From: Oceanicola sp. 502str15
GTDB taxonomy: Bacteria; Pseudomonadota; Alphaproteobacteria; Rhodobacterales; Rhodobacteraceae
DNA: 64,000 nucleotides
NCBI RefSeq assembly: GCF_024105635.1
Contig: NZ_WYDQ01000001.1
Span: forward strand, 1,922,001-1,986,000
Reading direction: 5' to 3'
The notes under the pieces are model-generated. The model saw only the letters and a list, made by a program, of their open reading frames with translations, did not search any database and was not told the DNA's origin. The position numbers were made by a program, and so were the translations under genes. Shown one piece after another: positions 46,944 through 56,545 of this stretch (position 1 is its first letter; every line of letters begins with the position of its first letter).

Positions 46944-48314
46944 CTAACGGGTGGGTGACTTCATGGTCACCAGCTCCTCGGCCATCGTGGGGTGCACCGC
47001 GCAGGTGCGATCGAAATCTTCCTTGGTGGCGCCCATCTTGATGGCGATGCCGGCGAGCTGGATCATCTCGCCTGCCTCGGGCGCCACGATGTGGCAGCCG
47101 AGGACCTTGCGGGTGTCCTTGCCGACGATGAGCTTCATCAGCACCCGGTCCTCGGTATGGGCGAAGGCGGTTTTCATCGGGCGGAAGGCGGTGGAATAGA
47201 CCTCGAAGGCCTCGCCGCCTGCCTCCATGGCGCGCTCGGCCTCGTTCTCGGTCATGCCGACGGTGCCGAGCTCGGGCTGGGTGTAGACGGCGGAGGGCAC
47301 CAGCTCGTGGTCGACCGGGGTGGGGGTGCCGTGGAACACGGTGTTGACGAAGGCCACCCCCTCGCGGATCGCCACGGGGGTCAGCTCTATGCGGCCGGTC
47401 ACGTCGCCAATGGCGTAGATCGAGGGCACGCCGGTCTGGCTGTATTCGTTGACGACGATTTCGCCGGAGCGGCCCAGCTCGACGCCGGCCTCCTCCAGCC
47501 CGAGGCCCTTGGTGTTGGGGTCGCGGCCGGTGGCGAAGAGGATCTTGTTGTAAATCCCTTCGTGGCCGGTGGTGGTGCGGACCGACACGCCGTTTTCGAG
47601 TTTCTGCATGTCGGTGATCGAGGTGCCAGTGTGGATCTCGATGCCGAGGCTGCGCATGTGGTCGGCGAGGTGTCCGCGGGCCTCGTCATCGAAGCCGCGC
47701 AGGATCTGGGCGCCGCGCAGGAAGATCGTGGTCTTCACGCCGAGGCCATTGAGAATGCAGGCCATTTCGCAGGCGATGAAGCCACCGCCGATGATCAGGA
47801 TGCTCTCTGGCAACTCGTCGAAGAGGAACACGTCGTTGGAGCTGATGCCGAACTCCTCGGCCCCCTCGAGCGGCGGAAAGCTGGGGGTGCCGCCGGTGGC
47901 GATGAGGATGTGGCGGCATGTGAACTCGGTGCCGTCGGCGAGGGCGACGGTGTGCGGGTCTTTCACCACGGCGCGTTGGGCGTGGATCTCGACACCGGCC
48001 TTTTCGAGGTTGCGGGTGTAGATCTGCTCGAGCCGGTCAAGCTCGGCGTGGAGGTGATGGCGGAACTGCGACCAGTCGAAGCCCTTGGCCTCGACATCCC
48101 AGCCATAGGCCTTCGCCAGCTTGATTTCTTCAGGGAAATGGGAGGCATAGACCATCAGCTTTTTCGGCACGCAACCGCGGATGACGCAGGTGCCGCCCAT
48201 GCGATACTCTTCCGCCAGCCCCACTTTCGCGCCCGCTTCGGAGCTTGCCAGCCGCGCCGCGCGCACCCCGCCGGAGCCGCCGCCGATGACGAAGAGGTCG
48301 TAATCAAATTCCAT
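46944..48314 (-). CDS. gor: Glutathione-disulfide reductase
   Basis: A 456-residue FAD/NADPH flavoprotein reducing GSSG. The FAD motif GGGSGGVRAARLA is at the N-terminus, the redox-active pair in GGTCVIRGCVPKK (CX4C), the NADPH motif IIGGGFIACEMA near residue 178, and the C-terminal active-site base in TCAVHPTMAEE. ATG 48314 follows AAGGCAGACC. rpiA is 35 bases upstream on the same strand; since RpiA acts in the pentose phosphate pathway that supplies NADPH, joint expression makes sense. Confidence 0.95.
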   Translation of the reverse strand: MEFDYDLFVIGGGSGGVRAARLASSEAGAKVGLAEEYRMGGTCVIRGCVPKKLMVYASHFPEEIKLAKAYGWDVEAKGFDWSQFRHHLHAELDRLEQIYTRNLEKAGVEIHAQRAVVKDPHTVALADGTEFTCRHILIATGGTPSFPPLEGAEEFGISSNDVFLFDELPESILIIGGGFIACEMACILNGLGVKTTIFLRGAQILRGFDDEARGHLADHMRSLGIEIHTGTSITDMQKLENGVSVRTTTGHEGIYNKILFATGRDPNTKGLGLEEAGVELGRSGEIVVNEYSQTGVPSIYAIGDVTGRIELTPVAIREGVAFVNTVFHGTPTPVDHELVPSAVYTQPELGTVGMTENEAERAMEAGGEAFEVYSTAFRPMKTAFAHTEDRVLMKLIVGKDTRKVLGCHIVAPEAGEMIQLAGIAIKMGATKEDFDRTCAVHPTMAEELVTMKSPTR

Positions 48315-48349
48315 TGGTCTGCCTTGCCTAGCTTGCCGCCCTCTCCTCC

Positions 48350-49129
48350 TCAGAGGTCGGCGAAGATGTTGTCTCCCTCGAGAAGGTCGATTTTCTCTTC
48401 CTCCTCGGTGCCTTCGTTGATGTCGCGCACCTGCACCCGGCCATCGCCGTGACCGATGATCACCACATCGCAGATATCTATGAAGAGCCCGTTTTCAACC
48501 ACGCCGGGCACCTGATTGAGCACAAGTGACAGCTGGCGGGCATTGCCGATGCGGCGCAGGTGCAGGTCGATGATGTAGTTGCCCTCGTCGGTGACGTAGG
48601 GCGCGTCGTCGTTCATGCGCAGCGAGGTGTCGCGGCCCAGAACGTCCATGTTGATCAGGGTTTCCTCGACCAGCGCCTTGGTGGTCTGCCAGCCGAAGGG
48701 GATGACCTCGATGGGCAGGGGGAAGGCCCCGAGCGCGGTGACGTCCTTGGCGGCGTCGGCGATCACCACCATGCGGTCCGACGCGGTGGCGACGATCTTT
48801 TCCTGCAGGAGCGCCCCGCCGCCGCCCTTGATGAGGTTGAGTTCACCGTCGAATTCGTCGGCCCCGTCGATTGTGAGATCGAGCCACTGGGCCTCGTCGA
48901 GCGAGGTGACCGGAATGCCCAGTTCGCGGGCCAGGTCGGCGGTGCGGGTGGAGGTGGGAATGCCCATGATATCAAGCTTTTCGGCCTGCATCTTCTCGGC
49001 CAGGCAGCGCACCATCCAGGCCGCCGTGGAGCCGGTGCCAAGACCGATGCGCATGCCGTCCTGCACGTAGTCCACCGCCCGTTTGGCGGCGACGAACTTG
49101 GCCTTGTCGATCGGCGAAAGGTCTGTCAT
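48350..49129 (-). CDS. rpiA: Ribose-5-phosphate isomerase A
   Basis: A 259-residue RpiA. Motifs are GLGTGSTAAWMV (phosphate binding), DGADEFDGELNLIKGGGGALLQEK holding the catalytic Asp and Lys region (read in two parts), and VIPFGWQTT. It interconverts ribose-5-phosphate and ribulose-5-phosphate. GGGAGACCCGCCG precedes ATG 49129. The C-terminus is slightly longer than in E. coli (219 residues), with an acidic end (NEGTEEEEKIDLLEG). Confidence 0.96.
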   Translation of the reverse strand: MTDLSPIDKAKFVAAKRAVDYVQDGMRIGLGTGSTAAWMVRCLAEKMQAEKLDIMGIPTSTRTADLARELGIPVTSLDEAQWLDLTIDGADEFDGELNLIKGGGGALLQEKIVATASDRMVVIADAAKDVTALGAFPLPIEVIPFGWQTTKALVEETLINMDVLGRDTSLRMNDDAPYVTDEGNYIIDLHLRRIGNARQLSLVLNQVPGVVENGLFIDICDVVIIGHGDGRVQVRDINEGTEEEEKIDLLEGDNIFADL

Positions 49130-49242
49130 CGGCGGGTCTCCCGTGGTGGCAGGCAGGCTGTCGGTCGCGCCCGGTTATAGGGCCAAGGGGCGCAGGGCGC
49201 GAGGGCAAAAGCGGCGGTGGTGCGCTTTGTTGGGGGGCCGCG

Positions 49243-49295
49243 GTGGGGGCTCTGCCCCCACACCCCCGGAGATATTTGCAGCAAGAAAATGAGCA
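49243..49295. repeat. GC hairpin plus dispersed repeat copy
   Basis: GTGGGGGC-TCT-GCCCCCAC (49243-49261) is a perfect eight-pair hairpin, followed by GGAGATATTTGCAGCAAGAA and AATGAGCA (49268-49295). The second part matches the reverse of 18871-18895. It lies between the rpiA start and the CDF gene stop and may terminate the CDF transcript. Confidence 0.65.
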
Positions 49296-49304
49296 AGGCG
49301 CCGA

Positions 49305-50222
49305 TCAGCCATGGCCGATGAGGCGGGGATGGTCGCAGGCGTGGGCGGCGCATTCGAGTTCGAGGGTGGAGTGGTGGATGTGGAAGCGGGTTTCGAGTGT
49401 TGTCTTGAGGGCCGATTTGATTGCATCGGCCTCGTCCCAGCGGCCTGCCTCGATCACCACATGGGCCTCGAGCGCGGCCTCGTGTTCCTGCATCTGCCAG
49501 AGGTGGAGATGGTGCAGGGAGGCGACGCCGGGGGTGGCGGCAAGTTCTTGCGATACCTCGGAAATATCGAGGTTGGGCGGGGTGCCGAGCATGAGCATGC
49601 GGATCACGCCGGGCACCTCGGCCATGGCGTGCCAGAGGATGTAGGCGGAGATCAGCAGGGTCACCAACGGGTCGGCCAGGCGCCAGTCGTAGAGCAGGAT
49701 CAGCGTGCCGGCGACAATCACCGCGACCGAGCCCAGCGCATCGGCGAGGTTGTGCAGAAAGGCGGCGCGGATGTTGGCGGAGGTTTTCGACATGGCGAAG
49801 GTGAGCAGGGCTGTCACCGCGTCGATCACCAGCGCGATGGCGGCGATGATCACCACCGTCCAGCCCTCGACCGGCTCGGGGGCGAAGAGCCGCAGGATGC
49901 CCTCATAGGCGAGGTAGACTGCCAGCAATATCAGCGTGGTATAGTTGATCAGCGCCGCCACCATCTCGGCCCGGCCATAGCCGAAGGTCATCCCCTCGTC
50001 GGCCGGGCGGCGGGCGATGCGGCGGGCGACCACGGCGATGACGAGCGAGACCGCATCGGAGAGGTTGTGCAGCGCGTCGGCGATCAGCGCGAGCGAGCCG
50101 GAGAGGATGCCGCCGACGATCTGCGCCACCGTCAGCCCGAGGTTGACCGCCACGGCGAGGGCGAGTTTGGCATCCCCGGCTTCGGGGTCGACGTGGTGGT
50201 GATGGCTGTGATCGTGCGGCAT
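49305..50222 (-). CDS. Cation diffusion facilitator metal exporter
   Basis: A 305-residue CDF-family proton-coupled exporter, probably for Zn, Co or related divalent metals. The N-terminus is His-rich (HDHSHHHH). Six membrane helices follow, with the metal-site motif ADALHNLSDAVSLV in helix 2 and NLADALGSVAVIVAG in helix 5 (HxxxD and DxxxD-like). The C-terminal ~90 residues form the cytoplasmic ferredoxin-like domain (HHLHLWQMQEHEAALEAHVV). Length and His-rich start resemble the CzcD/DmeF type. ATG 50222 is chosen because it begins the His-rich segment. A regulator gene is not adjacent; an 11-bp repeat array lies upstream. Confidence 0.9.
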   Translation of the reverse strand: MPHDHSHHHHVDPEAGDAKLALAVAVNLGLTVAQIVGGILSGSLALIADALHNLSDAVSLVIAVVARRIARRPADEGMTFGYGRAEMVAALINYTTLILLAVYLAYEGILRLFAPEPVEGWTVVIIAAIALVIDAVTALLTFAMSKTSANIRAAFLHNLADALGSVAVIVAGTLILLYDWRLADPLVTLLISAYILWHAMAEVPGVIRMLMLGTPPNLDISEVSQELAATPGVASLHHLHLWQMQEHEAALEAHVVIEAGRWDEADAIKSALKTTLETRFHIHHSTLELECAAHACDHPRLIGHG

Positions 50223-50311
50223 GGGGCGGAGGGTAGCGCCGGGCGGGAGGGAGGCAATGCGGCAATGCGCCTGCGGAGGCGGCGGGGGGCGCGTTAACCA
50301 TGAAAAACGGA

Positions 50312-50355
50312 TGTCACACTGCGTGCACATCCCGTGCACAGCCCGTGCATATGCA
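50312..50355 (+). repeat. Second array of 11-bp direct repeats
   Basis: Units are TGTCACACTGC, GTGCACATCCC, GTGCACAGCCC and GTGCATATGCA (50312, 50323, 50334, 50345). Period, unit order and final GTGCATA unit match the array at 16810-16853. It lies between the CDF gene and the GNAT gene, about 90 bases upstream of the CDF start. Confidence 0.8.
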
Positions 50356-50376
50356 GTTTTGCAAGACGGCGGGCGG

Positions 50377-50904
50377 TTAACCCTGCGGGCGGCGGATGCG
50401 GGCGACGTGCATGGGCCGCAGCGGGTTGCCCTCGGGGATGGCGGGGTGGTCGAAGGCGAGGCTTGGCGCCTCTTTCATCCCGATCCGGGCCATGAGCGCG
50501 CAGGACGGCAGGTTGAGCCGGGGTGCGAAGGCGACGATCTCTGACTGTCCCTGCGCCCAGCCCCAGGCGAGCCAGGCGCGGGCGGCCTCTGTGGCGAGCC
50601 CCCTGCCCCATGCGGCAGGTGTGAAGCGCCAGCCGATCTCGACGCAGGGCGCGAGCGGAATGCCCTCGGGCCGGTTGAGGCCGCACATGCCGATGAGCTG
50701 GCCGCCCTGCGTGGTGACGGCGGAGAAGGCCATGCCTTCGGCCTGCCACTTGGCGGCGCAGCGGGCGAGCATGGCTTCGGTTTCGGCTGTCGTCTTCGGC
50801 GCGGGGAAGTAGCGCATCACCTGCGGGTCGGCGTTGATCGCGGCGAAGGCGGGGAGGTCGCTGGCCTCGAAGGGGCGGAGGTGAAGGCGGTCGGTCGTTA
50901 TCAT
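50377..50904 (-). CDS. GNAT-family N-acetyltransferase, RimJ/RimL-like
   Basis: A 175-residue acetyltransferase. The typical opening TDRLHLRPFEASDLPAFAAI is followed by the acetyl-CoA motif A region (WGRGLATEAARAWLAWGW) with a Gly-rich loop between Arg residues, and the C-terminal NLPSCALMARIGM. This subgroup modifies protein N-termini or small amines; the substrate is unknown. It begins seven bases after the stop of the small gene at 50912 and is probably co-transcribed with it. Confidence 0.88.
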   Translation of the reverse strand: MITTDRLHLRPFEASDLPAFAAINADPQVMRYFPAPKTTAETEAMLARCAAKWQAEGMAFSAVTTQGGQLIGMCGLNRPEGIPLAPCVEIGWRFTPAAWGRGLATEAARAWLAWGWAQGQSEIVAFAPRLNLPSCALMARIGMKEAPSLAFDHPAIPEGNPLRPMHVARIRRPQG

Positions 50905-50911
50905 GCTGCGC

Positions 50912-51292
50912 TCAGCGGTGAAATCCGGCGATGGCGACGTTGCCGGTGTTCAGGCGCGCGGCGAGGGTGGAGCCCTCGAGCCAGGCGCGGACCTCATCTG
51001 GGGCTTCACCGAGAAAGGTGATCTCTTCAAGGCGCGCGAGGCCATGCAGCGCATTCATCTCGGGCCAGGGCATCGCAAGCTCGTGGTGTCCGATCCAGGC
51101 CTCCGGGGAGGCGTAGTCGATCAGCCCGAGCGCGGTTGCGTTGTGCGGGTTCAGGAAGAAGCGGTAGCGCAGGACGCCGGGATGCCCCTCGCTCCGGACC
51201 CGCGCCACGAGGGCGGCGAAGGCTTCGGTGCAGGCCTCGGGCGGCGCGAGCAGGGCGTAGCGATTGTAGACGGTAAAGCTGGTGTCGGGCAT
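50912..51292 (-). CDS. Small protein, possible dimeric alpha/beta-barrel fold
   Basis: A 126-residue cytosolic protein I cannot assign firmly. The pattern of FTVYNRYAL strand, long helix (CTEAFAALVARVRSEGHPG), VLRYRFFLNPHNATALGLIDYAS strands and helical end resembles antibiotic-biosynthesis-monooxygenase (ABM-like) dimeric barrels. No catalytic residues are obvious. The start has no clear ribosome site. It lies seven bases upstream of the GNAT gene and is divergent from sdaA. Confidence 0.6.
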   Translation of the reverse strand: MPDTSFTVYNRYALLAPPEACTEAFAALVARVRSEGHPGVLRYRFFLNPHNATALGLIDYASPEAWIGHHELAMPWPEMNALHGLARLEEITFLGEAPDEVRAWLEGSTLAARLNTGNVAIAGFHR

Positions 51293-51398
51293 CAGGTTGG
51301 CCTTTCGGGGCGGCGGAGGGCTCCGGCGTTGCGCTTGCGTCCTTCGGAGTGTCGCTTTTGGTGGCGCTCAGGGGCGGCGGGGTGCCATGGTGGCGGCC

Positions 51399-52772
<1,374 letters not shown>

Positions 52773-52795
52773 GGGCTTGGCCAAGTGACTCGACC

Positions 52796-53596
52796 CTAGT
52801 AGGGTTTTTCCGCGCTTCTCGGACCGAGCTTTCCGATTTGGCCGGTCATATAGGTGGCACTGATGTCTGCACCTATCCCGAAGCCGCTGGTTTCAGCCAG
52901 AAAAAGCCTTGCACCTTTCATCCGCAATTCCAGGCCCGTTGAATTGAAGCCCGCAATAAAATTGACACCCAATCCAGTAAAAATTGACACATCGGCATAA
53001 GACCAATCGTGGCATGGTGTCTTCAATTTCACATTTGCAAAGGTTGTCGCCGAATAGAGCGTTGCGCCAACTGTGCCACCGACCCCAGCGACGATCAGCG
53101 GATACATGACCTCTGTCTGGCGATCTCTGTCGCGGGCATAGAGATTGCCGAAAGTGGCGACCGCAGCCGCCTTGGCGGCATTGCCGACTGTCAGCTCGAC
53201 ATCAAAATTCTTGCCACCAATCGGGCTGTATTGCCTTGCGCCCTCAACCCTTTGGGCTTCGAATGTGGTATTGTCCCGCCAGTCGGACATTCCGGCGATC
53301 TTCATCCAGATCCGGCCCTTGTTGCTCTTGATCCCCACGGTCATGGTGCCCGCAAGAACGCCGAACTTCTGGTCGCGGTGAGCATGGGAAATCGAGAACG
53401 CAGCGGTGAACTGGGTCCGCGCCGCATTGACACGGACATTGCTGATCTTGCCGTGGCAGGTTTTGCCCCAGCGACAGGTTCCGCGGTTGTTGGTGAAGTC
53501 GATCTCCATAACGGCGAATGGCGGGATGCCCCAGACCAGCTCGCTCTCAATATGCCACTTCTCCCCGCCCTGGTCGGGAAACAGATAGTCAGCCAT
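52796..53596 (-). CDS. Unrecognised protein in a low-GC island
   Basis: A 266-residue protein with no family I recognise. The N-terminal half (WHIESELVWGIPPFAVMEIDF, VNAARTQFTAAFSISHAHRD, KIAGMSDWRDNTTFEAQ) reads as beta strands with two Cys residues. The C-terminal half has small-residue-rich, amphipathic or weakly hydrophobic segments (VAGVGGTVGATLYSATTFAN, FTGLGVNFIAGFNST, GFGIGADISATYMTGQIG) that could contact a membrane. There is no signal peptide. GAGGAA precedes ATG 53596. Base composition is visibly poorer in GC than that of all neighbours, as is the following non-coding stretch, suggesting recent acquisition. Its gene neighbourhood gives no hint of function. Confidence 0.6.
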   Translation of the reverse strand: MADYLFPDQGGEKWHIESELVWGIPPFAVMEIDFTNNRGTCRWGKTCHGKISNVRVNAARTQFTAAFSISHAHRDQKFGVLAGTMTVGIKSNKGRIWMKIAGMSDWRDNTTFEAQRVEGARQYSPIGGKNFDVELTVGNAAKAAAVATFGNLYARDRDRQTEVMYPLIVAGVGGTVGATLYSATTFANVKLKTPCHDWSYADVSIFTGLGVNFIAGFNSTGLELRMKGARLFLAETSGFGIGADISATYMTGQIGKLGPRSAEKPY

Positions 53597-53977
53597 AATC
53601 TTATTCCTCAAATAGAAAAGGGGATACGTTCAAAACCAGATAAGTGAGTGGTGCCCGAAATACGGCCTCCAATCAGATACAGGCGCTCGAAAAGCGGAAT
53701 ACAACTTCCGGTTGATAGCGCGAGGAAATTCATAAAATTGCAGGCTCGAAGGTAGCCTATTTAGGCGATTCCGGCAATGAAGCCGTGTTACGGGGCGGGC
53801 ATGGCTGGGCCCGGAGGGCTTGGTTGGAGCCGCGCTTTGTAGCAAGGGGGCCGGCTAAGCCCCCGAGATCGTGGGACGTCTGCCGGCAAGCGTCGGCGGG
53901 GCGACCGGCGCAGGCGAGGAGCCCTGTGCCAGCCCAACCCCCTTGCCTCCTCCCACAAACCCTGCTCACCTCCCCCC
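53597..53977. other. Gene-free stretch, AT-richer half next to the orphan gene
   Basis: No credible coding frame is visible in this 381-base interval. Bases up to about 53780 share the lower GC of the orphan gene and should hold its promoter. A hairpin GGGGGC/GCCCCC lies at 53846-53864. The rest is GC-rich and precedes the DoeA-like gene, without a clear promoter or ribosome site. Confidence 0.55.
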
Positions 53978-55228
53978 ATGACCACCAAGCCCCATATCCG
54001 CTCCGCTCCGATGGCCCTTCAGGGCGGTTCTGCCCCGGCCACCTCCCTGCCCTCCTCGGCGCTGGCCTTTGCGCGGACCGAGTATCATGAGCGGCTTGCG
54101 GCCGTGCGGGCGTCGATGGAGGAGAAGGGGCTGGAGGTGTTGGTCATTTCGGACCCGTCCAACATGAACTGGCTGACCGGCTATGACGGCTGGTCGTTCT
54201 ACGTGCATCAGGCGGTGATCGTCTCGCTGAGGGACGATCCGGTCTGGTGGGGGCGGGGGATGGATGCGGCGGGGGCGCGGCGGACGGTCTGGATGAGCCA
54301 GGATCATATCTTCGGCTACGAGGACTGGCTGGTGCAGAACCCGGACGCGCATCCGATGACGGTGCTGGCGCAGCTGATGAGCGACAGCGGGCACGGGGCT
54401 TCGCGGATCGGGGTGGAGCTGGACAATTACTACTACTCGGCAGCGGCGCATCTGGCGCTGACGAAGGGGCTGCCGGAGGCGGATGTGGCCGATGCAACGG
54501 GCCTCGTGAACTGGTGCCGGGCGATAAAATCGCCCGCCGAGATCAGCTACATGCGCCGCGCGGGCGAGATCGTGACGGAGATGCACCGGGTGATCGCGGA
54601 GGTCGCGGAGCCGGGCATGCAGAAGAATGCGCTGGTGGCGGAGATCCTGAAGGCGGGCGCGCTCGGCACGCGGGGGGCCTGGGGCGACTATCCGGCGATC
54701 GTGCCGATGACGCCCTCGGGGATGGACGCGACGGCGCCGCATCTGACCTGGGACGGCGCGCCGATTCCGCGCGGGGAGCCGACCTTCTTCGAGATCGCGG
54801 GGTGCCACCGGCGGTATCACTGCCCGCAGAGCCGCACGCTGTTTTTCGGCGAGCCGCCCAACAAGTACCGCAAGGCCGAGGAGGCGCTGATGGCGGCCAC
54901 GGCGGCGGTGATGGGGGCGGCACGGCCCGGGGCGACCTGCGCCGAGGTGGCGCTGTCCTTCACCCAGACGCTCAACCGCTATGGCTTCGAGAAGAACAGC
55001 CGGTGCGGCTACTCGATCGGCCTTTCCTACCCGCCGGACTGGGGCGAGCGGACGATGAGCCTGCGGGAAGGTGACGAGACGGAGTTGCAGGCAGGCATGG
55101 TGTTTCACTTCATGCCGGGGCTCTGGCTGGACGATGGTGGGATCGAGCTGACGGAGACGATGCTGATCAACGAAGTGAGCGCGGAGTATCTGGCGATGAC
55201 GCCGCCGGGGTTGGTGGTGAAACCCTGA
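53978..55228 (+). CDS. doeA: Ectoine-hydrolase-like M24-family protein
   Basis: A 416-residue protein of the creatinase/aminopeptidase-P superfamily. DPSNMNWLTGYDGWSFYVHQ and DDPVWWGRGMDAAGARRTV are typical of DoeA, the hydrolase that opens ectoine to N-acetyl-diaminobutyrate. The pita-bread domain follows (IKSPAEISYMRRAGEIV, GLSYPPDWGERT). The usual five metal ligands of M24 peptidases look altered: FFEIAGCHRRYHCPQSRT stands where Asp ligands are expected, as in creatinase-like non-metal hydrolases. The start is uncertain, without a ribosome site at 53978. The other doe/eut and ectoine uptake genes are not in the window, so the substrate remains inferred. Confidence 0.7.
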   Translation: MTTKPHIRSAPMALQGGSAPATSLPSSALAFARTEYHERLAAVRASMEEKGLEVLVISDPSNMNWLTGYDGWSFYVHQAVIVSLRDDPVWWGRGMDAAGARRTVWMSQDHIFGYEDWLVQNPDAHPMTVLAQLMSDSGHGASRIGVELDNYYYSAAAHLALTKGLPEADVADATGLVNWCRAIKSPAEISYMRRAGEIVTEMHRVIAEVAEPGMQKNALVAEILKAGALGTRGAWGDYPAIVPMTPSGMDATAPHLTWDGAPIPRGEPTFFEIAGCHRRYHCPQSRTLFFGEPPNKYRKAEEALMAATAAVMGAARPGATCAEVALSFTQTLNRYGFEKNSRCGYSIGLSYPPDWGERTMSLREGDETELQAGMVFHFMPGLWLDDGGIELTETMLINEVSAEYLAMTPPGLVVKP

Positions 55229-55553
55229 AAATTTGAGTCGAATTGTTCTTTTTTTTGCCGGAAATATCCCCGCCGGAGGCATCTGATCTCTTTGGAACAC
55301 CCGCAGCGGCCATCGCTCGGGGGCCATCGAACGGAAGCCGTGCAGCGGGGCTTGCGACAGTTGCGTAGTGCAGGCCCGTCGATGGCCGGTCGACCCGGGC
55401 TGGGCGAAAACCGGCGCGGGTTCGGGGTGCGCCTTGCTCATCGCCGCGCCAGGGGGCAAGGTCCGGCCTGCGCGGAGAGTGACTTTTCAGAATTCGGGCC
55501 CAGCGCGCAACGACCCCGCCCGGATCGCCTTCACCTTGGATGTCAGGAAACCC
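55229..55553. other. Gene-free stretch between the DoeA-like and amidotransferase genes
   Basis: A run of eight T residues begins at 55249, 20 bases after the stop codon, and is followed by GCCGG-aaatatcccc-GCCGG, which on the minus strand reads CCTCCGGCGGGGATATTTCC. This resembles the dispersed repeat at 49268. The remaining ~270 bases are GC-rich and carry no convincing gene; the promoter of the downstream gene should be here. Confidence 0.5.
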
Positions 55554-56504
55554 ATGTGCCGCGTCTTTGCCTATATCGGGCCGGAAATCCCGCTTGAAAG
55601 CCTGCTTCTCGAGCCGGAGAACAGCCTGATCAACCAGAGCCTCGACCCGGAGTTGCATCCGCATCTTCAATTGGCGGGCTGGGGGTTTGGCGCGTGGAGC
55701 GAGCACCTGCTGAAGCCGGAGGAGCCGTTTCTCTACCATCGCCCCAAGGCGGCGTTTTACGACGACAATGCCAAGGGGATCATTCCCAGCCTTCAGGCCA
55801 GCACCTTGCTCTCCCATGTCAGGGCCTCCAGCTATCAGGCGGGTGTTGTGCAGGCGGATGAAAATTGCCATCCGTTCAGCTTTGAGGGAACGGATTGGAT
55901 CATTGCCCAGAACGGCGCCCTGCCGAACTGGCGGCTGTTGCAGCGGGAATTGCTGGCGCATTGCGAGGACCGCTTTCTGAGCCAGATGAAGGGCACGACA
56001 GATACGGAATTTCTGTATGTTCTGCTCCTGTCGCTGCTGGAGGGCGACAGTGACGCGGCGGTACAGGAGGGGTTCGAGCGGCTGCTGGCGGTCATTGTCG
56101 CGGCGATGAAGAAGCTTGATCTGGCGGCATTGACCAAGCTGAAGATCGCGCTGGTGTCGCCCAACCGGATCATCGGGGTCAACTACGGCTGCGGGCACGC
56201 GGGGGAGACGGATGTTGAGGGCGACTGGAAGGCCTTGCGCCCTTCCGCGCCCGGCAAGGACGACATGGCGCTCTCCATGCTGCTGGAGCCGATGTATCTG
56301 CTGATGGGCAAGAATTTTCTCGACCACGAGAAATCCTACAAGGTCGATGCCTGCCCGGATGGGGAGGCGACATCGGCGATTTTCGCCTCCGAGCCTCTGA
56401 CCGAGGATAGCGACGAGTGGCTTGAGATCGGGTTTGGGGAAATCGTGGCGCTCGAGCGCAAGGGTGAGCGAATTTCGAAGACCGTGCGCAAGCTGAAGAT
56501 GTGA
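55554..56504 (+). CDS. Class II glutamine amidotransferase, YafJ/EgtC-like
   Basis: A 316-residue Ntn-hydrolase. The start MCRVFAYIG makes Cys2 the catalytic nucleophile once Met is removed, which fixes the start at 55554, supported by AGGAA upstream. Further motifs are the LLSHVRAS strand with substrate Arg, NCHPFSFEGTDWIIAQNGAL (the N-G pair of the oxyanion hole) and GTTDTEFLYVLLLSLL. The family releases ammonia from glutamine or cleaves gamma-glutamyl bonds (EgtC in ergothioneine synthesis), but no ergothioneine genes are adjacent. It overlaps nothing; the next gene starts 41 bases after. Confidence 0.82.
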   Translation: MCRVFAYIGPEIPLESLLLEPENSLINQSLDPELHPHLQLAGWGFGAWSEHLLKPEEPFLYHRPKAAFYDDNAKGIIPSLQASTLLSHVRASSYQAGVVQADENCHPFSFEGTDWIIAQNGALPNWRLLQRELLAHCEDRFLSQMKGTTDTEFLYVLLLSLLEGDSDAAVQEGFERLLAVIVAAMKKLDLAALTKLKIALVSPNRIIGVNYGCGHAGETDVEGDWKALRPSAPGKDDMALSMLLEPMYLLMGKNFLDHEKSYKVDACPDGEATSAIFASEPLTEDSDEWLEIGFGEIVALERKGERISKTVRKLKM

Positions 56505-56545
56505 GCCTGCGGGCGCTTGCGCCTTCAGCAAGGGAAGGACCCTGC

